Source: Nitrospira japonica (lineage in GTDB: Bacteria > Nitrospirota > Thermodesulfovibrionia > UBA6902). From it: 35,983 bases of DNA. This document shows positions 15,875 through 25,200 of this stretch, piece by piece. The stretch's first letter is position 1, and each line of letters opens with the position of its first letter. The position numbers and the translations under genes are program-made. The notes under the pieces are model-generated. The model was not told the origin of the DNA, did not search any database, and was given only the letters and a program-made list of their open reading frames with translations. The stretch is taken from contig DYJL01000007.1 of assembly GCA_020723105.1 (NCBI GenBank), positions 1-35,983 on the forward strand, read 5' to 3'.

Positions 15875-16195
15875 ATGAGTATCAAGAAGCAATATAAAAA
15901 GAAGTTGTTCAAAAAGGGCTCTTCTCCGTGCAAGGTTACTTTCAGCTTGCCCGAGGAAATGATTAATCCCGCCAAGACAGTTTATCTGGTCGGTGAGTTT
16001 AATAATTGGGATGTCGAGGCCACTCCCATGAAAAAGAAAAAAGACGGGACATATTCCGTTACCATTGAGCTTGAAGCTCAAAAGGAATACCAGTTCCGCT
16101 ACCTTATTGATTCCGATAGATGGGAGAATGACGGGGAGGCCGACAAGTATGCCGCGACTCCTTACAGTAGCGAAAACTCGGTGGTAGTGGTTTAA
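15875..16195 (+). CDS. small CBM48 (isoamylase early-set / AMPK-beta-like) protein
   Basis: 106 residues. After a basic N-terminus (KKQYKKKLFKKG), residues 20-106 form one carbohydrate-binding module 48: VTFSLPEE, VYLVGEFNNWDVEATPM near 40, the GTYSVTIEL strand, and YQFRYLIDSDRWENDGEADKY. The Trp and Phe positions of the glycogen-binding face are kept. Such stand-alone modules bind alpha-glucans such as glycogen and may regulate or target partners. AGAGAGGGGG precedes the ATG. It lies just inside the island by the tRNA remnant and may be either cargo or a native gene; it has no evident link to SPARTA. Confidence 0.85.
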   Translation: MSIKKQYKKKLFKKGSSPCKVTFSLPEEMINPAKTVYLVGEFNNWDVEATPMKKKKDGTYSVTIELEAQKEYQFRYLIDSDRWENDGEADKYAATPYSSENSVVVV

Positions 16196-16231
16196 GGATT
16201 GCCTTTTCTCTTCTCCGTTCCTGTTTAAAAA

Positions 16232-16253
16232 AAATCAGGCCGTAGCCTGATTT
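16232..16253 (-). terminator. hairpin with T-run on the minus strand
   Basis: AAATCAGGC / GCCTGATTT, a perfect 9-bp stem with a 4-base loop. The minus strand reads into TTTTTTTT after the stem and the plus strand only into TTT. It probably ends transcripts entering from the chromosomal side and only weakly those of the CBM48 gene. Confidence 0.5.
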
Positions 16254-16417
16254 AAAAACATGATTCAACTGTAGAAGAATTGTAGCAGATTGCGTCAAAA
16301 AGGGCGGAATTTACAGGAAAGCACAGGAACAGACAGTATCTGAAAAACTCATTTTATTTAAATAGTTATTAAAATATTCAGGCCAGAGGCCGGTTTGCAA
16401 TTTTACCCCCTTTGGAC

Positions 16418-16460
16418 TTCCTAAACCTGGTGCCGCAGGTTCGATCCCTGCAGGGGGCGC
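16418..16460 (+). tRNA. 3' half of a tRNA-Arg(CCU), attachment-site remnant
   Basis: The order is anticodon loop TTCCTAA (anticodon CCT at 16,420-16,422), 3' anticodon stem ACCTG, 5-base variable loop, T-stem GCAGG, loop TTCGATC, CCTGC, acceptor strand AGGGGGC and discriminator G. No matching 5' anticodon stem, D-arm or correct 5' acceptor precedes it, so it is not a working gene. Tyrosine recombinases often recombine in this part of a tRNA, leaving exactly such a fragment at the far end of an island. The rest of 16,196-16,574 holds the hairpin at 16,232 and otherwise nothing I recognise. Confidence 0.8.
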
Positions 16461-16574
16461 TTTTCCCACTCTGTAATTATTTCCATTGAAACCTGTTTTT
16501 TGTTTATGTATCATATGTCAGTATTTGCAAACCACATAAATATATGCTATATCATTTTTAAATAGGGAGAGCTT

Positions 16575-16970
16575 ATGGAAAACTTTTTCTGGGGAGTTAT
16601 TGCAGGTGGATTGATTATATTGGCAGCTTTCTTAATTCCTGCCATTTTGCAGATTAAAAGGACTGCAAAGGCTGCCGAAGATTTTCTTCAGACTACACAG
16701 GATTCGCTCAATCCTCTTTTGAGAAGGCTTCAGGAAACAGTTGAAAAGACAAATCAGATTACTGCGAAACTGGATGAGTCTATCAGCAACATGCAGCAGT
16801 TATCAAAGGCTGTAGGAGAAACCGGAGAAATAATTAGTGACATAAATAGTTTAGTCAGAAAGATTCAGATGTTTTTTACTGTTACAACTTCAAGTTTTGG
16901 AGCAGGCATAAAAACAGCCCTGAGTGTCCTGACACAGGGGGCTATTCAAAAAATAACCTCACAGAAGTGA
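16575..16970 (+). CDS. DUF948 family membrane-anchored coiled-coil protein
   Basis: 131 residues. A single N-terminal hydrophobic segment (about residues 5-27) is followed by a long helical, heptad-like region (TAKAAEDFLQTTQDSLNPLL onward) typical of DUF948 proteins, whose function is not known. GGGAGAG precedes the ATG. It is paired with a YtxH gene 70 bases downstream, a frequent neighbourhood of small envelope or stress proteins. It is the first gene on the chromosomal side of the tRNA remnant. Confidence 0.8.
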   Translation: MENFFWGVIAGGLIILAAFLIPAILQIKRTAKAAEDFLQTTQDSLNPLLRRLQETVEKTNQITAKLDESISNMQQLSKAVGETGEIISDINSLVRKIQMFFTVTTSSFGAGIKTALSVLTQGAIQKITSQK

Positions 16971-17040
16971 GGAAATATAAATTAACAACAAGATTGCACA
17001 GGGTTTTCAATTTGTGTAATCGCTGTTACAGGAGGTAAAG

Positions 17041-17352
17041 ATGAACGATGAAAGAGGATTTTGTGCAGGCAGTGTTATTCTGGCCTTTGTTTTAGGCGGT
17101 ATTGTAGGTGCAGGCGTTGCTTTGCTGACAGCGCCACAGTCGGGAAGGGAAACACGGGAAAAGATAAAGGAATTTTCAGATGAAACCAGGAAAAAGGCTG
17201 CTGAGTATGCCGGTCAGGTAAAAGATAAATTCTCCACAGCAGTAGAAGAGGGCAAGCACTATGTTGAGGAAAAAAAGTCACTAATCTCCTCAGCAATAGA
17301 CGCCGGAAAAGAAGCATTTCAGAAGGAAAAAGAGAAGCTGGCCAAGTCCTGA
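17041..17352 (+). CDS. YtxH-domain protein
   Basis: 103 residues. The glycine-rich hydrophobic segment near 10-27 followed by LLTAPQSGRETREKIKEF is the hallmark of YtxH (gas-vesicle/stress-type) proteins, and the rest is a charged amphipathic helix. Probably membrane-associated; role unknown. GGAGG lies 5 bases before the ATG. Confidence 0.85.
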   Translation: MNDERGFCAGSVILAFVLGGIVGAGVALLTAPQSGRETREKIKEFSDETRKKAAEYAGQVKDKFSTAVEEGKHYVEEKKSLISSAIDAGKEAFQKEKEKLAKS

Positions 17353-17430
17353 TTGATGACAGAAAGAGAAATTCAAAATCTACTGATAAGAAATCTGGTA
17401 GCATTCTCAATGCACTAAGAGAACGCCTAT

Positions 17431-20400
17431 ATGAAGCAATTCATAGGACTTGACGCAGGTTCTGTAAGCGTTAAGCTTGTAGTGATTGATGCCGGGGGGG
17501 ATATCCTTGAAACAAGGTATATCAGGCATAAAGGGAATCCTCTTCCGGTTGCGTATGAATTATTAAAAATCGTAACGCATAGTGCGTCACTTGCTACTTG
17601 TCACTGGTCCCTTTCCATTACAGGTTCGGCTGGTAGTGTTATTGCCGGCGCCCTGGGCCTTAAGCCTGTAAACGAGGTAGTCGCCCTCAGTTATTCAATA
17701 AAAAAACTCTATCCTCAAGTCAGGACTGCTATTGAGATGGGAGGCGAAGATTCCAAGTTGATCCTGCTTGAGAATGGAATGGTCAAGGAATTCTCCATGA
17801 ATTCTGTTTGTGCTGCAGGAACAGGCTCCTTCATTGATCAGCAGGCTGAAAGGCTTAATCTCAGCATAGAAGAATTCAGTGAGCTCTCGCTTAAATCACA
17901 GCATCCGCCGCGCATAGCCGGCAGGTGCAGCGTCTTTGCAAAATCGGATATGATTCATCTTCAGCAGATAGCCACGCCTGTTGAGGATATCGTGGCTGGG
18001 CTCTGTTTTGCAGTTGCAAGAAATTTCAAAGGCAGCATCTGCAAGAACATGGAATTGCCCGAGCCCATCAGTTTTCAGGGAGGTGTTGCTGCAAACAAAG
18101 GCGTGGTTCGGGCCTTTAGAGAGATACTGTCTGTTGATAACATTATCATTCCCTGTCAGTTTGCGGTAATGAATGCAATAGGAGCCGTTTTAAAGGACCG
18201 GGAGGCGGGGCTTGAGAATTTGTTTGAGGTTGAGAAGCTGAAATTGTTTATTGAGTCTATGAAAGACGATAGTGTAGGGCACAAACCGCTGAGAAGAATA
18301 CAGGGGCAAGGGACAAGGGGCAAGGGGCAAAAGATAGAAGATGAGAAGATGAGAAGTTGGGAAGATAGGAATATCTCTCAACCTCTTACCCCCTCAACTT
18401 CTCAACTTCAGTCTTTTAACCCGTCACTCGTCACTCGTCACTTGTTACTGCCTTTAAACGTCTACCTTGGCATTGACATAGGTTCCATCAGCACAAACCT
18501 TGCAGTTATTGATGAGAAAGGGAGACTGCTTGCAAAAAGATATCTCATGACAGCAGGGCGACCCATTGAGGCAGTCCAGAAAGGTCTTGAGGAGATTGGA
18601 AATGAAGTTGGCGATAAAGTCCATATTTGCGGTGTTGGCACTACAGGGTCCGGCCGGTACATGATTGCTGATTTTGTAGGTGCGGATATCGTAAAAAATG
18701 AAATTACCGCACAGGCCACTGCTGCTGTGGAAATAGACCCTGAAGTGGATACGATTTTTGAAATAGGCGGGCAGGATTCAAAATATATTTCCATACGTAA
18801 TGGCGTAATTGTTGATTTTGAAATGAACAAGGCCTGTGCTGCGGGCACAGGTTCCTTTATAGAAGAACAGGCTGAGAAACTTGGTATATCGGTAAAGAAC
18901 GAGTTTGCTCAAACAGCTTTTCATTCTCACAAACCATGCACTCTTGGGGAAAGATGTACGGTTTTCATGGAAAACTCTCTCCTGTCAAAACAGCAGAGAG
19001 GTGCAACAAAGGAGGACCTTACTGCAGGGCTTGCTTATTCAATCGTTCAGAACTATATAAACCGTGTTGTTGGCGACAGGGCGATTGGCGAAAAGATATT
19101 TTTCCAGGGTGGTGTAGCTTTTAACAAGTCTGTTGTGGCGGCCTTTGAGAACTATCTCGAAAGAGAAATTATTGTGCCACCGGATCATGACGTTACAGGC
19201 GCTATAGGTATGGCGTTTATTGCGAAGAAACATATGGAGAGTCTTGTAGGGGCGGGTCTATGTGCCCGCCCTGAATCAGGGCAACCACAAGGGATTGCCC
19301 CTACATCCTTCAAAGGTTTTGATCTTTCAAAAATAAATTATGATATAAAATCATTTCCCTGCAAGGGTTGTGATAATTTATGTGAGATAAACAGGGTTCA
19401 GGTAGAAGGCGAAAAAGAACCTCTTTTTTACGGAAGCAGATGCGAAAAGTATGATGTAAAGCGAAAGAAAAATATTTCTTCAGACATGCCTTCTCTTTTT
19501 GCGGAGAGGAAAGAACTGCTTGTTAAAACACACAATGAATATAAGAAAAAATTCGAAATTCGAAATCCAAAATTCAGAACTCACCGAATCGGCATACCGA
19601 GGATTTTCTTCTTCCAGGATTTTCTTCCCTTCTGGAGCACGCTTCTGTGGGAGCTCGGTTTTAATGTAGAGCTATCGGCAAATACCAACAGACAGATAAT
19701 CAACAAGGGCGTTGAGAGTATCCTTGCAGAAAGCTGCTTCCCACATAAGGTTGCGCATGGCCATATAAGAGACCTTATGGAAAAGGGGGTTGATGCAGTT
19801 TTTCTTCCGAGTTTTATAAATTTCAACTCTGAAAGTGAATCAGTCCGCAGCTTTGCATGTCCCTATGCACAGACCATGCCGTATATAGCCGGTATAGCTT
19901 TTGGTCAGGTCCGATTTATCAAACCGGTAATAAATCTTGAATATGGCAGGCAGCACCTTATTAATGAGATATACAAATCTTTAATACCCTTTCATATAAC
20001 AAAACGCGCAATTAAAAAAGCGCTGCAGCAAGCTGAAAAGGCCCAGTGGGAATTTGCCTCTGCAATCAAGAGCCGCGGCCGGGAGATTCTTGAAAAAATT
20101 ACTGAGAATACAATTGTAATCATCGGCCGTTCATACAATGCCTTTGATTCCGGTATCAATCTTGAAATACCAAAGAAATTGGCTGCTCTTGGAGTATTTT
20201 CCATTCCTATGGATTACCTTCCTCTGGAAACAGTTGATATTTCCAGTAAGTGGACGAATATGTACTGGAGGTCCGGTCAAAACATCCTGAGAGCTGCTGA
20301 ACTTGTCAGGGACAATCCAAAGCTGTTTGCACTCTATATAGGCAACTTCTCCTGCGGGCCCGATTCCTTTATACAACATTTTTTTGATAAGACAATGTCA

Positions 20401-21807
20401 AACAAGCCCTTCCTGCACATTGAAATTGATGAGCACAGCGCAGATGCCGGAGTGATAACAAGATGTGAAGCGTTTCTCGACAGTATAAGCGGTCAGCAGT
20501 CAGCGGTCAGCGGTCAGCAGACAAAAGAGAAACAGACTACTTCCGGACTTTCGCGCTTACGAGCTTCCACGCTTAGTAACCGGATTGTTTATATTCCGCA
20601 TATGTCAGATCATGCCTTTGGGCTTGCGGCTGCTTTTGAAGCCTGCGGTATAGAAGCTGAGGTAATGAAGGATCCTGATATTGAGACCGTAAAAATCGGA
20701 AGACGGTTTGTGTCGGGAAAGGAATGTTATCCTTGCGCTATCACAACGGGAGATATGGTAAAAAAGGCCCTGTCAGATGACTTTGATCCTGACAGAGCCA
20801 TGTTCTTCATGCCGTCCGGAGCCGGGCCCTGCCGCTTTGGACAGTATAATATTTTCCACCGGATGGTTTTAGCTGATGCAGGCTTTCCGCAGGTCCCGAT
20901 ATTTTCACCAAATCAGGACGAATCTTTTTATACGGCTCTCGGCATGGTTGGAAAGGAGTTTACAAAGCAGATATGGAGAGGGGTTATTGCTATTGAAATG
21001 CTTATGAAGTGTTTGCATGAAGCAAGGCCCTATGAGGTCTATAAAGGAGAGACAGATAAAATTTATCAGGAGTATCTGGAAAAAATCTGTGGCACGTTAA
21101 AAAACAGCAATGGGACCATGGCAGAACTTCTTCATGATATGCGCAGATCTTTCTCAGCAATAAAGAAGAGGGAGGAAAAGAGGCCTTTAATCGGGATTAT
21201 CGGAGAAATCTTTGTCAGGCATAATAAATTTGCCAATGAAAATATCATCAGGAAAATCGAGGCGCTTGGCGGGGAGGTGTGGCTTGCGCCTGTAGAGGAA
21301 TGGATTTACTATGTAAACCATACGGCTATGCGGAAGGCCATGATAAGTCTCCGTAATTCTTTTACACAGAATCTGGCAGAGGATCTTTTGAGGACCGTTA
21401 TTACAAAGTATGTTCAGAAAAAAACAGAACATGAATATGCCAAACCTTTTGTGGGGTTTTTGAGGACGCTTAAAGAACCGTCCACAACTGAAATACTGAA
21501 AAATGCAGCGCCGTATCTGCACGATTCATTTGAAGGTGAAGCTGTTTTGAGCATGGGTAAGGCAGTAGATTTCATCAGAAGAGGAGCCTCCGGCATAATC
21601 AGCGCAATGCCTTTTGGCTGTATGCCAGGCACCATTGTAAGCGCTTTATTGAAAGGGCTTAAGCAGAATGAAGATGTACCGTGCCTCAGTGTTGCCTACG
21701 ACGGAGCAGAAGCAACCTCTTCCGAGATACAGCTTGAAGCGTTTATGCATCAGGCGGGTGAGTGTATGAAGCGGAAAGAGGCGTTACCCGATAGAAAAAA
21801 TAGTTAA
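17431..21807 (+). CDS. double acyl-CoA dehydratase activase (BadF/HgdC type) fused to DUF2229/HgdB-like domains
   Basis: 1,458 residues. There are two tandem ASKHA ATPase modules, about 1-275 and 345-600. Each has a GLDAGS or GIDIGS phosphate-1 motif, MGGEDSK or IGGQDSK, and a CAAGTGSF motif whose Cys ligates the [4Fe-4S] cluster of activases. They are followed by a Cys-rich linker (CKGCDNLC) near 645, a DUF2229 part (RIFFFQDFLPFWSTLLWELG) and a C-terminal HgdB-like part. Related activases use ATP to inject an electron into 2-hydroxyacyl-CoA dehydratases or benzoyl-CoA reductases; the substrate of this 1,400-residue class is not established. Several stretches with no family counterpart (about 47-62, 291-345, 606-625, 706-718, 1,019-1,050) are translations of dispersed DNA repeats. 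The frame stays open throughout. Confidence 0.85.
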   Translation: MKQFIGLDAGSVSVKLVVIDAGGDILETRYIRHKGNPLPVAYELLKIVTHSASLATCHWSLSITGSAGSVIAGALGLKPVNEVVALSYSIKKLYPQVRTAIEMGGEDSKLILLENGMVKEFSMNSVCAAGTGSFIDQQAERLNLSIEEFSELSLKSQHPPRIAGRCSVFAKSDMIHLQQIATPVEDIVAGLCFAVARNFKGSICKNMELPEPISFQGGVAANKGVVRAFREILSVDNIIIPCQFAVMNAIGAVLKDREAGLENLFEVEKLKLFIESMKDDSVGHKPLRRIQGQGTRGKGQKIEDEKMRSWEDRNISQPLTPSTSQLQSFNPSLVTRHLLLPLNVYLGIDIGSISTNLAVIDEKGRLLAKRYLMTAGRPIEAVQKGLEEIGNEVGDKVHICGVGTTGSGRYMIADFVGADIVKNEITAQATAAVEIDPEVDTIFEIGGQDSKYISIRNGVIVDFEMNKACAAGTGSFIEEQAEKLGISVKNEFAQTAFHSHKPCTLGERCTVFMENSLLSKQQRGATKEDLTAGLAYSIVQNYINRVVGDRAIGEKIFFQGGVAFNKSVVAAFENYLEREIIVPPDHDVTGAIGMAFIAKKHMESLVGAGLCARPESGQPQGIAPTSFKGFDLSKINYDIKSFPCKGCDNLCEINRVQVEGEKEPLFYGSRCEKYDVKRKKNISSDMPSLFAERKELLVKTHNEYKKKFEIRNPKFRTHRIGIPRIFFFQDFLPFWSTLLWELGFNVELSANTNRQIINKGVESILAESCFPHKVAHGHIRDLMEKGVDAVFLPSFINFNSESESVRSFACPYAQTMPYIAGIAFGQVRFIKPVINLEYGRQHLINEIYKSLIPFHITKRAIKKALQQAEKAQWEFASAIKSRGREILEKITENTIVIIGRSYNAFDSGINLEIPKKLAALGVFSIPMDYLPLETVDISSKWTNMYWRSGQNILRAAELVRDNPKLFALYIGNFSCGPDSFIQHFFDKTMSNKPFLHIEIDEHSADAGVITRCEAFLDSISGQQSAVSGQQTKEKQTTSGLSRLRASTLSNRIVYIPHMSDHAFGLAAAFEACGIEAEVMKDPDIETVKIGRRFVSGKECYPCAITTGDMVKKALSDDFDPDRAMFFMPSGAGPCRFGQYNIFHRMVLADAGFPQVPIFSPNQDESFYTALGMVGKEFTKQIWRGVIAIEMLMKCLHEARPYEVYKGETDKIYQEYLEKICGTLKNSNGTMAELLHDMRRSFSAIKKREEKRPLIGIIGEIFVRHNKFANENIIRKIEALGGEVWLAPVEEWIYYVNHTAMRKAMISLRNSFTQNLAEDLLRTVITKYVQKKTEHEYAKPFVGFLRTLKEPSTTEILKNAAPYLHDSFEGEAVLSMGKAVDFIRRGASGIISAMPFGCMPGTIVSALLKGLKQNEDVPCLSVAYDGAEATSSEIQLEAFMHQAGECMKRKEALPDRKNS
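18301..18450. repeat. composite simple repeat inside the activase gene
   Basis: GGGGCAAG-type units (18,303-18,330), an inverted pair GAGAAGTTG/CAACTTCTC (18,351 and about 18,396), and CGTCACT units near 18,422-18,441. They encode an in-frame linker between the two activase modules. A short related tract (GTCACTTG-type units) lies near 17,583-17,610. Confidence 0.6.
19246..19304. repeat. dispersed palindromic repeat, in-frame copy
   Basis: 59 bp beginning GTAGGGGC and ending GCCCCTAC, made of two hairpins (GGGCGGG/CCCGCCC and AGGGCAA/TTGCCC). It is related to the copy at 33,876-33,935. It encodes GAGLCARPESGQPQGIAPT in the activase gene without breaking the frame. Confidence 0.8.
19547..19585. 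repeat. TTCGAAAT-type simple repeat in the activase gene
   Basis: AATTCGAAATT-type units and a degenerate third copy, of the kind seen between genes in many genomes, here coding for KKFEIRNPKFRTHR. Confidence 0.5.
20486..20580. repeat. GGTCAGC tandem repeat and tail in the activase gene
   Basis: Four GGTCAGC- or AGTCAGC-type units (20,490-20,520), then a tail with CGCGCTTACGAGCTTCCACG. It encodes SGQQSAVSGQQ and a Ser/Thr-rich segment with no counterpart in the family. Confidence 0.6.
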
Positions 21808-21892
21808 ACCCCTTCTAAATTTAATCCCTATGAAATCATTAATGATATATGGTAAACTGTTTTACCAAATTTTATCGAAGGAGGTGAACTGA

Positions 21893-21985
21893 TTGGGTAG
21901 CGTTGTAAAGTGGCGTAAGAAGAAGATGAGCAAGCACAAGCACAGAAAGCTTCTTAAAAGGACCAAACATCAGAGGAGAAAATAA
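21893..21985 (+). CDS. AURKAIP1/COX24-domain ribosomal peptide
   Basis: 30 residues, very basic: it begins GSVVKWRKKKMSKHKHRK, then LLKRTKHQRRK. This is the small COX24/AURKAIP1-type domain, a mini ribosomal protein of the small subunit in several bacterial phyla. Translation starts at a TTG (21,893) with AAGGAGGTGA ending 5 bases upstream, one of the strongest ribosome binding sites in the window. An internal ATG would remove the conserved first third. Because of size and non-ATG start it is easily missed. Confidence 0.85.
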   Translation: MGSVVKWRKKKMSKHKHRKLLKRTKHQRRK

Positions 21986-22048
21986 GCTTTGTTCTTATTT
22001 GTTATCTTAACTTTTAAGCATAGATGTTAAAGAGGCAGGGGTCATTTA

Positions 22049-22215
22049 CTACTTCTTTTCTGCAGATTTTCTCATTTCTTTAATTACCTTAAACTCCAAG
22101 TCAAAAGCATCCAGCGTATTTTATTCAGGGCTTCCCAGAGTTTTTGGGATATTTCATGGTTTTCATAGTAAAAAATAGCTTGATAGAAAACGTTTGATGA
22201 TATATATTATCCAAA
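22049..22215 (-). pseudogene. possible frameshifted gene remnant
   Basis: Reading right to left, one frame gives SSNVFYQAIFYYENHEISQK and LWEALNKIRW, then a shift of one base gives DAFDLEFKVIKEMRKSAEKK and a stop at 22,049-22,051. Joined, they look like the end of a helical protein. The family is not recognised and the call is weak. The rest of 21,986-22,276 shows nothing else. Confidence 0.3.
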
Positions 22216-22276
22216 GCGCGGCAGTTACCACAAAATTTGTACTAATAAACACGAATGAATTAACAAGGAATGAACT

Positions 22277-25200
22277 ATGCGTGTAGAAAGATTAGAGTTA
22301 ATCGGCTTTAAGTCATTTGCTGAAAAAACAATATTTAATTTTCATCCCGGCATTACTGCAATTGTGGGTCCGAATGGCTGTGGCAAGAGTAACATTGTTG
22401 ATGCCTTCAGATGGGTTTTGGGCGAACAGAGTGCCAAGAGTTTGCGTGGTGACAGTATGGAAGATGTAATATTTCTTGGTTCAGCAACAAAGAAGACAAA
22501 GGGTCTGGCAGAGGTCACTCTCGTGCTTTCGGATATTGACAGGAAGCCCTCCAATGGTTCTAAAGATGACAACAAGGCTGCACTGACTGAAATCTCTGTC
22601 ACAAGGCGTCTTTACAGGTCGGGTGAAAGTGAATACCTGATGAACAAGGTTCCATGCAGATTGAAGGATATCAAGAATACATTCCTTGATACGGGACTTG
22701 AACTGAAGGCTTACTCTATTCTCGAACAGGGGAAGATGGATTCCATTTTAAATTCAAAGCCTCAGGACCGGAGATTTCTGATAGAGGAAGTGGCCGGTGT
22801 GATGAAATATAAGGTCAGAAGGACTGAAGCGTTAAGCAAGATTGAAGCCGCTAAATCAAATCTTCAGAGATTGCAGGATATTATTGCTGAAGTAAAAAGA
22901 CAGATTAATACAATAGACAGGCATGCGAAGAAGGCGGAGAGATACAAAAAATTACTTGAAGAGATAAAAGATATTGAATTGCGCATTGCCAAGAGTGACT
23001 TAAAGGGAATGCAGGATGAGATATCTGCATACACTAAATCAGAAGAAACCTATAGGGAAAACGAGGCAAAAGTTTACACAAATCTCCATGCTGCCGAAGC
23101 TTTATTGGAGGAAAAGAAGCGTTTATGCACTGATAGTGAAAAATACCTTAACGAAATCAAGATGAAACTTTATTCGCTCGAGAGAGAGGTTGCTGAAGAC
23201 GAAGGGAAAATAGCGCTGTTTAAAAGCGATTGTGACAACTTGCGAGGAAAAAACGAATCGCTGCTGAAACAGGATGGCGAGCTCACTGCGCAGAGAGAAA
23301 ACGCAATTCAATCCATACAGGAAAAGGGAAATCTGGAGGCGGAGTTGGGCCGGGACCTTGTGAATTCTGAAACTATGCTTGAAGATAAAAACAGGGTGTT
23401 TGCCGATTCTGATGATGAGATAAAGGGGTTAGAGAATGAAGTTGAAATTCAAAGGAGGAATCTTTTTAACAAGGCTGAGGAAATAAGCAATACAAGAAAT
23501 GAAATTAATCATTTATCTTTCAGCATCGAAAATATTTCCAGAAAAGCTGAGAAGAGTTCACAGGATATTATTTCCCTGAATGACAACCTTTCTTCTCTGC
23601 AAACAGCGCTTGAAGAAACCAGAAACGAACACGTAAAGGTTAAAGCTGAAATTGATGAAGTAAAGAAGACAAAAGAAGACCTTATCAGCAGATTGAAAGA
23701 CAAGAAACAGGAGCTCTCTGCAAACGAAGAAATACTTTACAGTTACAGAGAAGACCTTGCCGCGATGACCTCAAGGCTCGAATCCCTCAAGGAACTGGAT
23801 CAGATACAGAGGCATTCTCTCGATGAGAATGTAAGGGCCCTGTGTCAGGTGGCTGATGTGCTTGAGTCATCACCTCAGTATGAGACCGCTATTGAAGCTG
23901 TTCTTGGAGATAAGCTTAATGCAGCGATTGTAGAAGACCGCAATGAGATTGCCAAGGCTTTGCAGTACATCAGGGAACAGAAATCAAAAAGGAGTGGATT
24001 TATCGCTGTAACTCCGGAAATACAGTCAGCTCATTCACACTCCGGCGTTACCGGCAATGGAGTTTTTGGAGAGGCGGCTGATTTTGTCACTGTAAAAGAG
24101 GGGTTTAACAAAATAGCGGCCTTGCTTTTGAGCAAGGTGTTGCTGGTTGATAATCTTAATACAGCATTCGCTCTTCAGGATTCAGAAGCAGGTCTGAAAT
24201 CTTACTGCTTTGTCACGCTCAACGGGGAAGTGCTTGAACCTTCTGGCATTGTTTTTGGTGGAAGTGGCAAAGAAGTGCTCAAGATCAAGAGAATGATAAA
24301 AGAGATTGAACAGGAGATTTCAGGGAAGAAAGATAAAATCATGCTTGCTGAAGAGGCCGTAGTTAATAATAAAGGAGAGATTGTATCAGTTGAGAATGAT
24401 ATGATTTCAACTGATGCAAGAATATCCAGCCAGGAAAAATACTGCCATGCGCTGGAAGTAAAGATTGAAAACTTGCAAGAGGAAGATGGCAGGACCCGCA
24501 AGAGGTATGAATATCTTTCTCTGGAAATAAATGACGACCATGCTGAAAAAGATAAGCTCAATAACTTGCTTGAAATCGAAGGCGCCAACTGCAGGCGGCT
24601 CGAGAGCGAGAAACAGGAAATAGAGGGAGGAATAAACTCAATTCAGGAGACAATTTCCGGCCGGAGAGAGTTGCTTGAAACGCTGCGTTCCGAACTTACC
24701 GAAATAAAACTCCATCTCATGTCAAACAGAGAAAAGACAACTTCAATCAGAAGAGAAGTTGAGAATCTTAATAAGTTTATCGTTGAAATAGAAAAGAAAA
24801 AGGAAGAGATGCGTGATGAACGCCTCAATATTGAGAGGGACCTCAGGGATAAAGAACAGGAAATTGCAGAAAAAGAAGAGGCCCTGAAATCCAAGGTTGT
24901 TGTTGTAAGCGAGCTGCAACAGGAGACCTCAAAGATCACCGAAGCGCTTGAAGCAAAGACCGCAGAGCTCTCTGTTATTGAAAAACAGCAGAAGTCGCTG
25001 TCTGCTGAGCTTGAGTCTGTACGCAATGAACTTAATCATATTGAGATGAAGAAGATGGAACTGACAATGAGACTGAACTATCTTAAGGAAGATATCAGGA
25101 AAACATACTCTGTTGAAATTGAGACAGCAGAGATTGCTGATATTATTACATCGGAAGAAGAGGAAAAGCTGGCTCAGAATAAGGAACGTCTGCAGGAAAT

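Larger units (their letters stand above)
1..16460. mobile_element. genomic island, right-hand part, bounded by a tRNA-Arg(CCU) remnant
   Basis: The stretch left of the tRNA 3' fragment at 16,418-16,460 holds only accessory genes: ATPase operon, Ino1 fusion, DUF932, DUF262 nuclease, DNA methyltransferase, SNF2 helicase and SPARTA. To its right the genes are housekeeping-like. Base composition is patchy: AT-rich in 1-6,050, 7,070-8,990 and 12,900-15,870, and visibly higher GC in 6,150-7,020 and 9,090-12,840, as in a layered element. No integrase, relaxase or replication gene is visible, so the left end must lie outside the window. Calling this one element is an inference; it could be several insertions at one site. 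Confidence 0.6.

Noticed and set aside
16411-16460. 3' end of a tmRNA
   Set aside because: TTTGGAC recalls tmRNA, but the arrangement of a 7-base anticodon loop with CCT, 5-base stem, 5-base variable loop and T-arm fits tRNA-Arg(CCU) better.
16311-16514. 67-residue minus-strand reading frame containing AGIEPAAPGLG
   Set aside because: This is the well-known spurious translation of tRNA antisense sequence; it overlaps the tRNA-Arg fragment.
18462-18848. 128-residue minus-strand frame within the activase gene
   Set aside because: It lies opposite the conserved second ASKHA module and has no ribosome binding site or recognisable domain.
20486-20530. CRISPR-like array of GGTCAGC units
   Set aside because: Units are short and contiguous, without unique spacers, and no cas gene is present.
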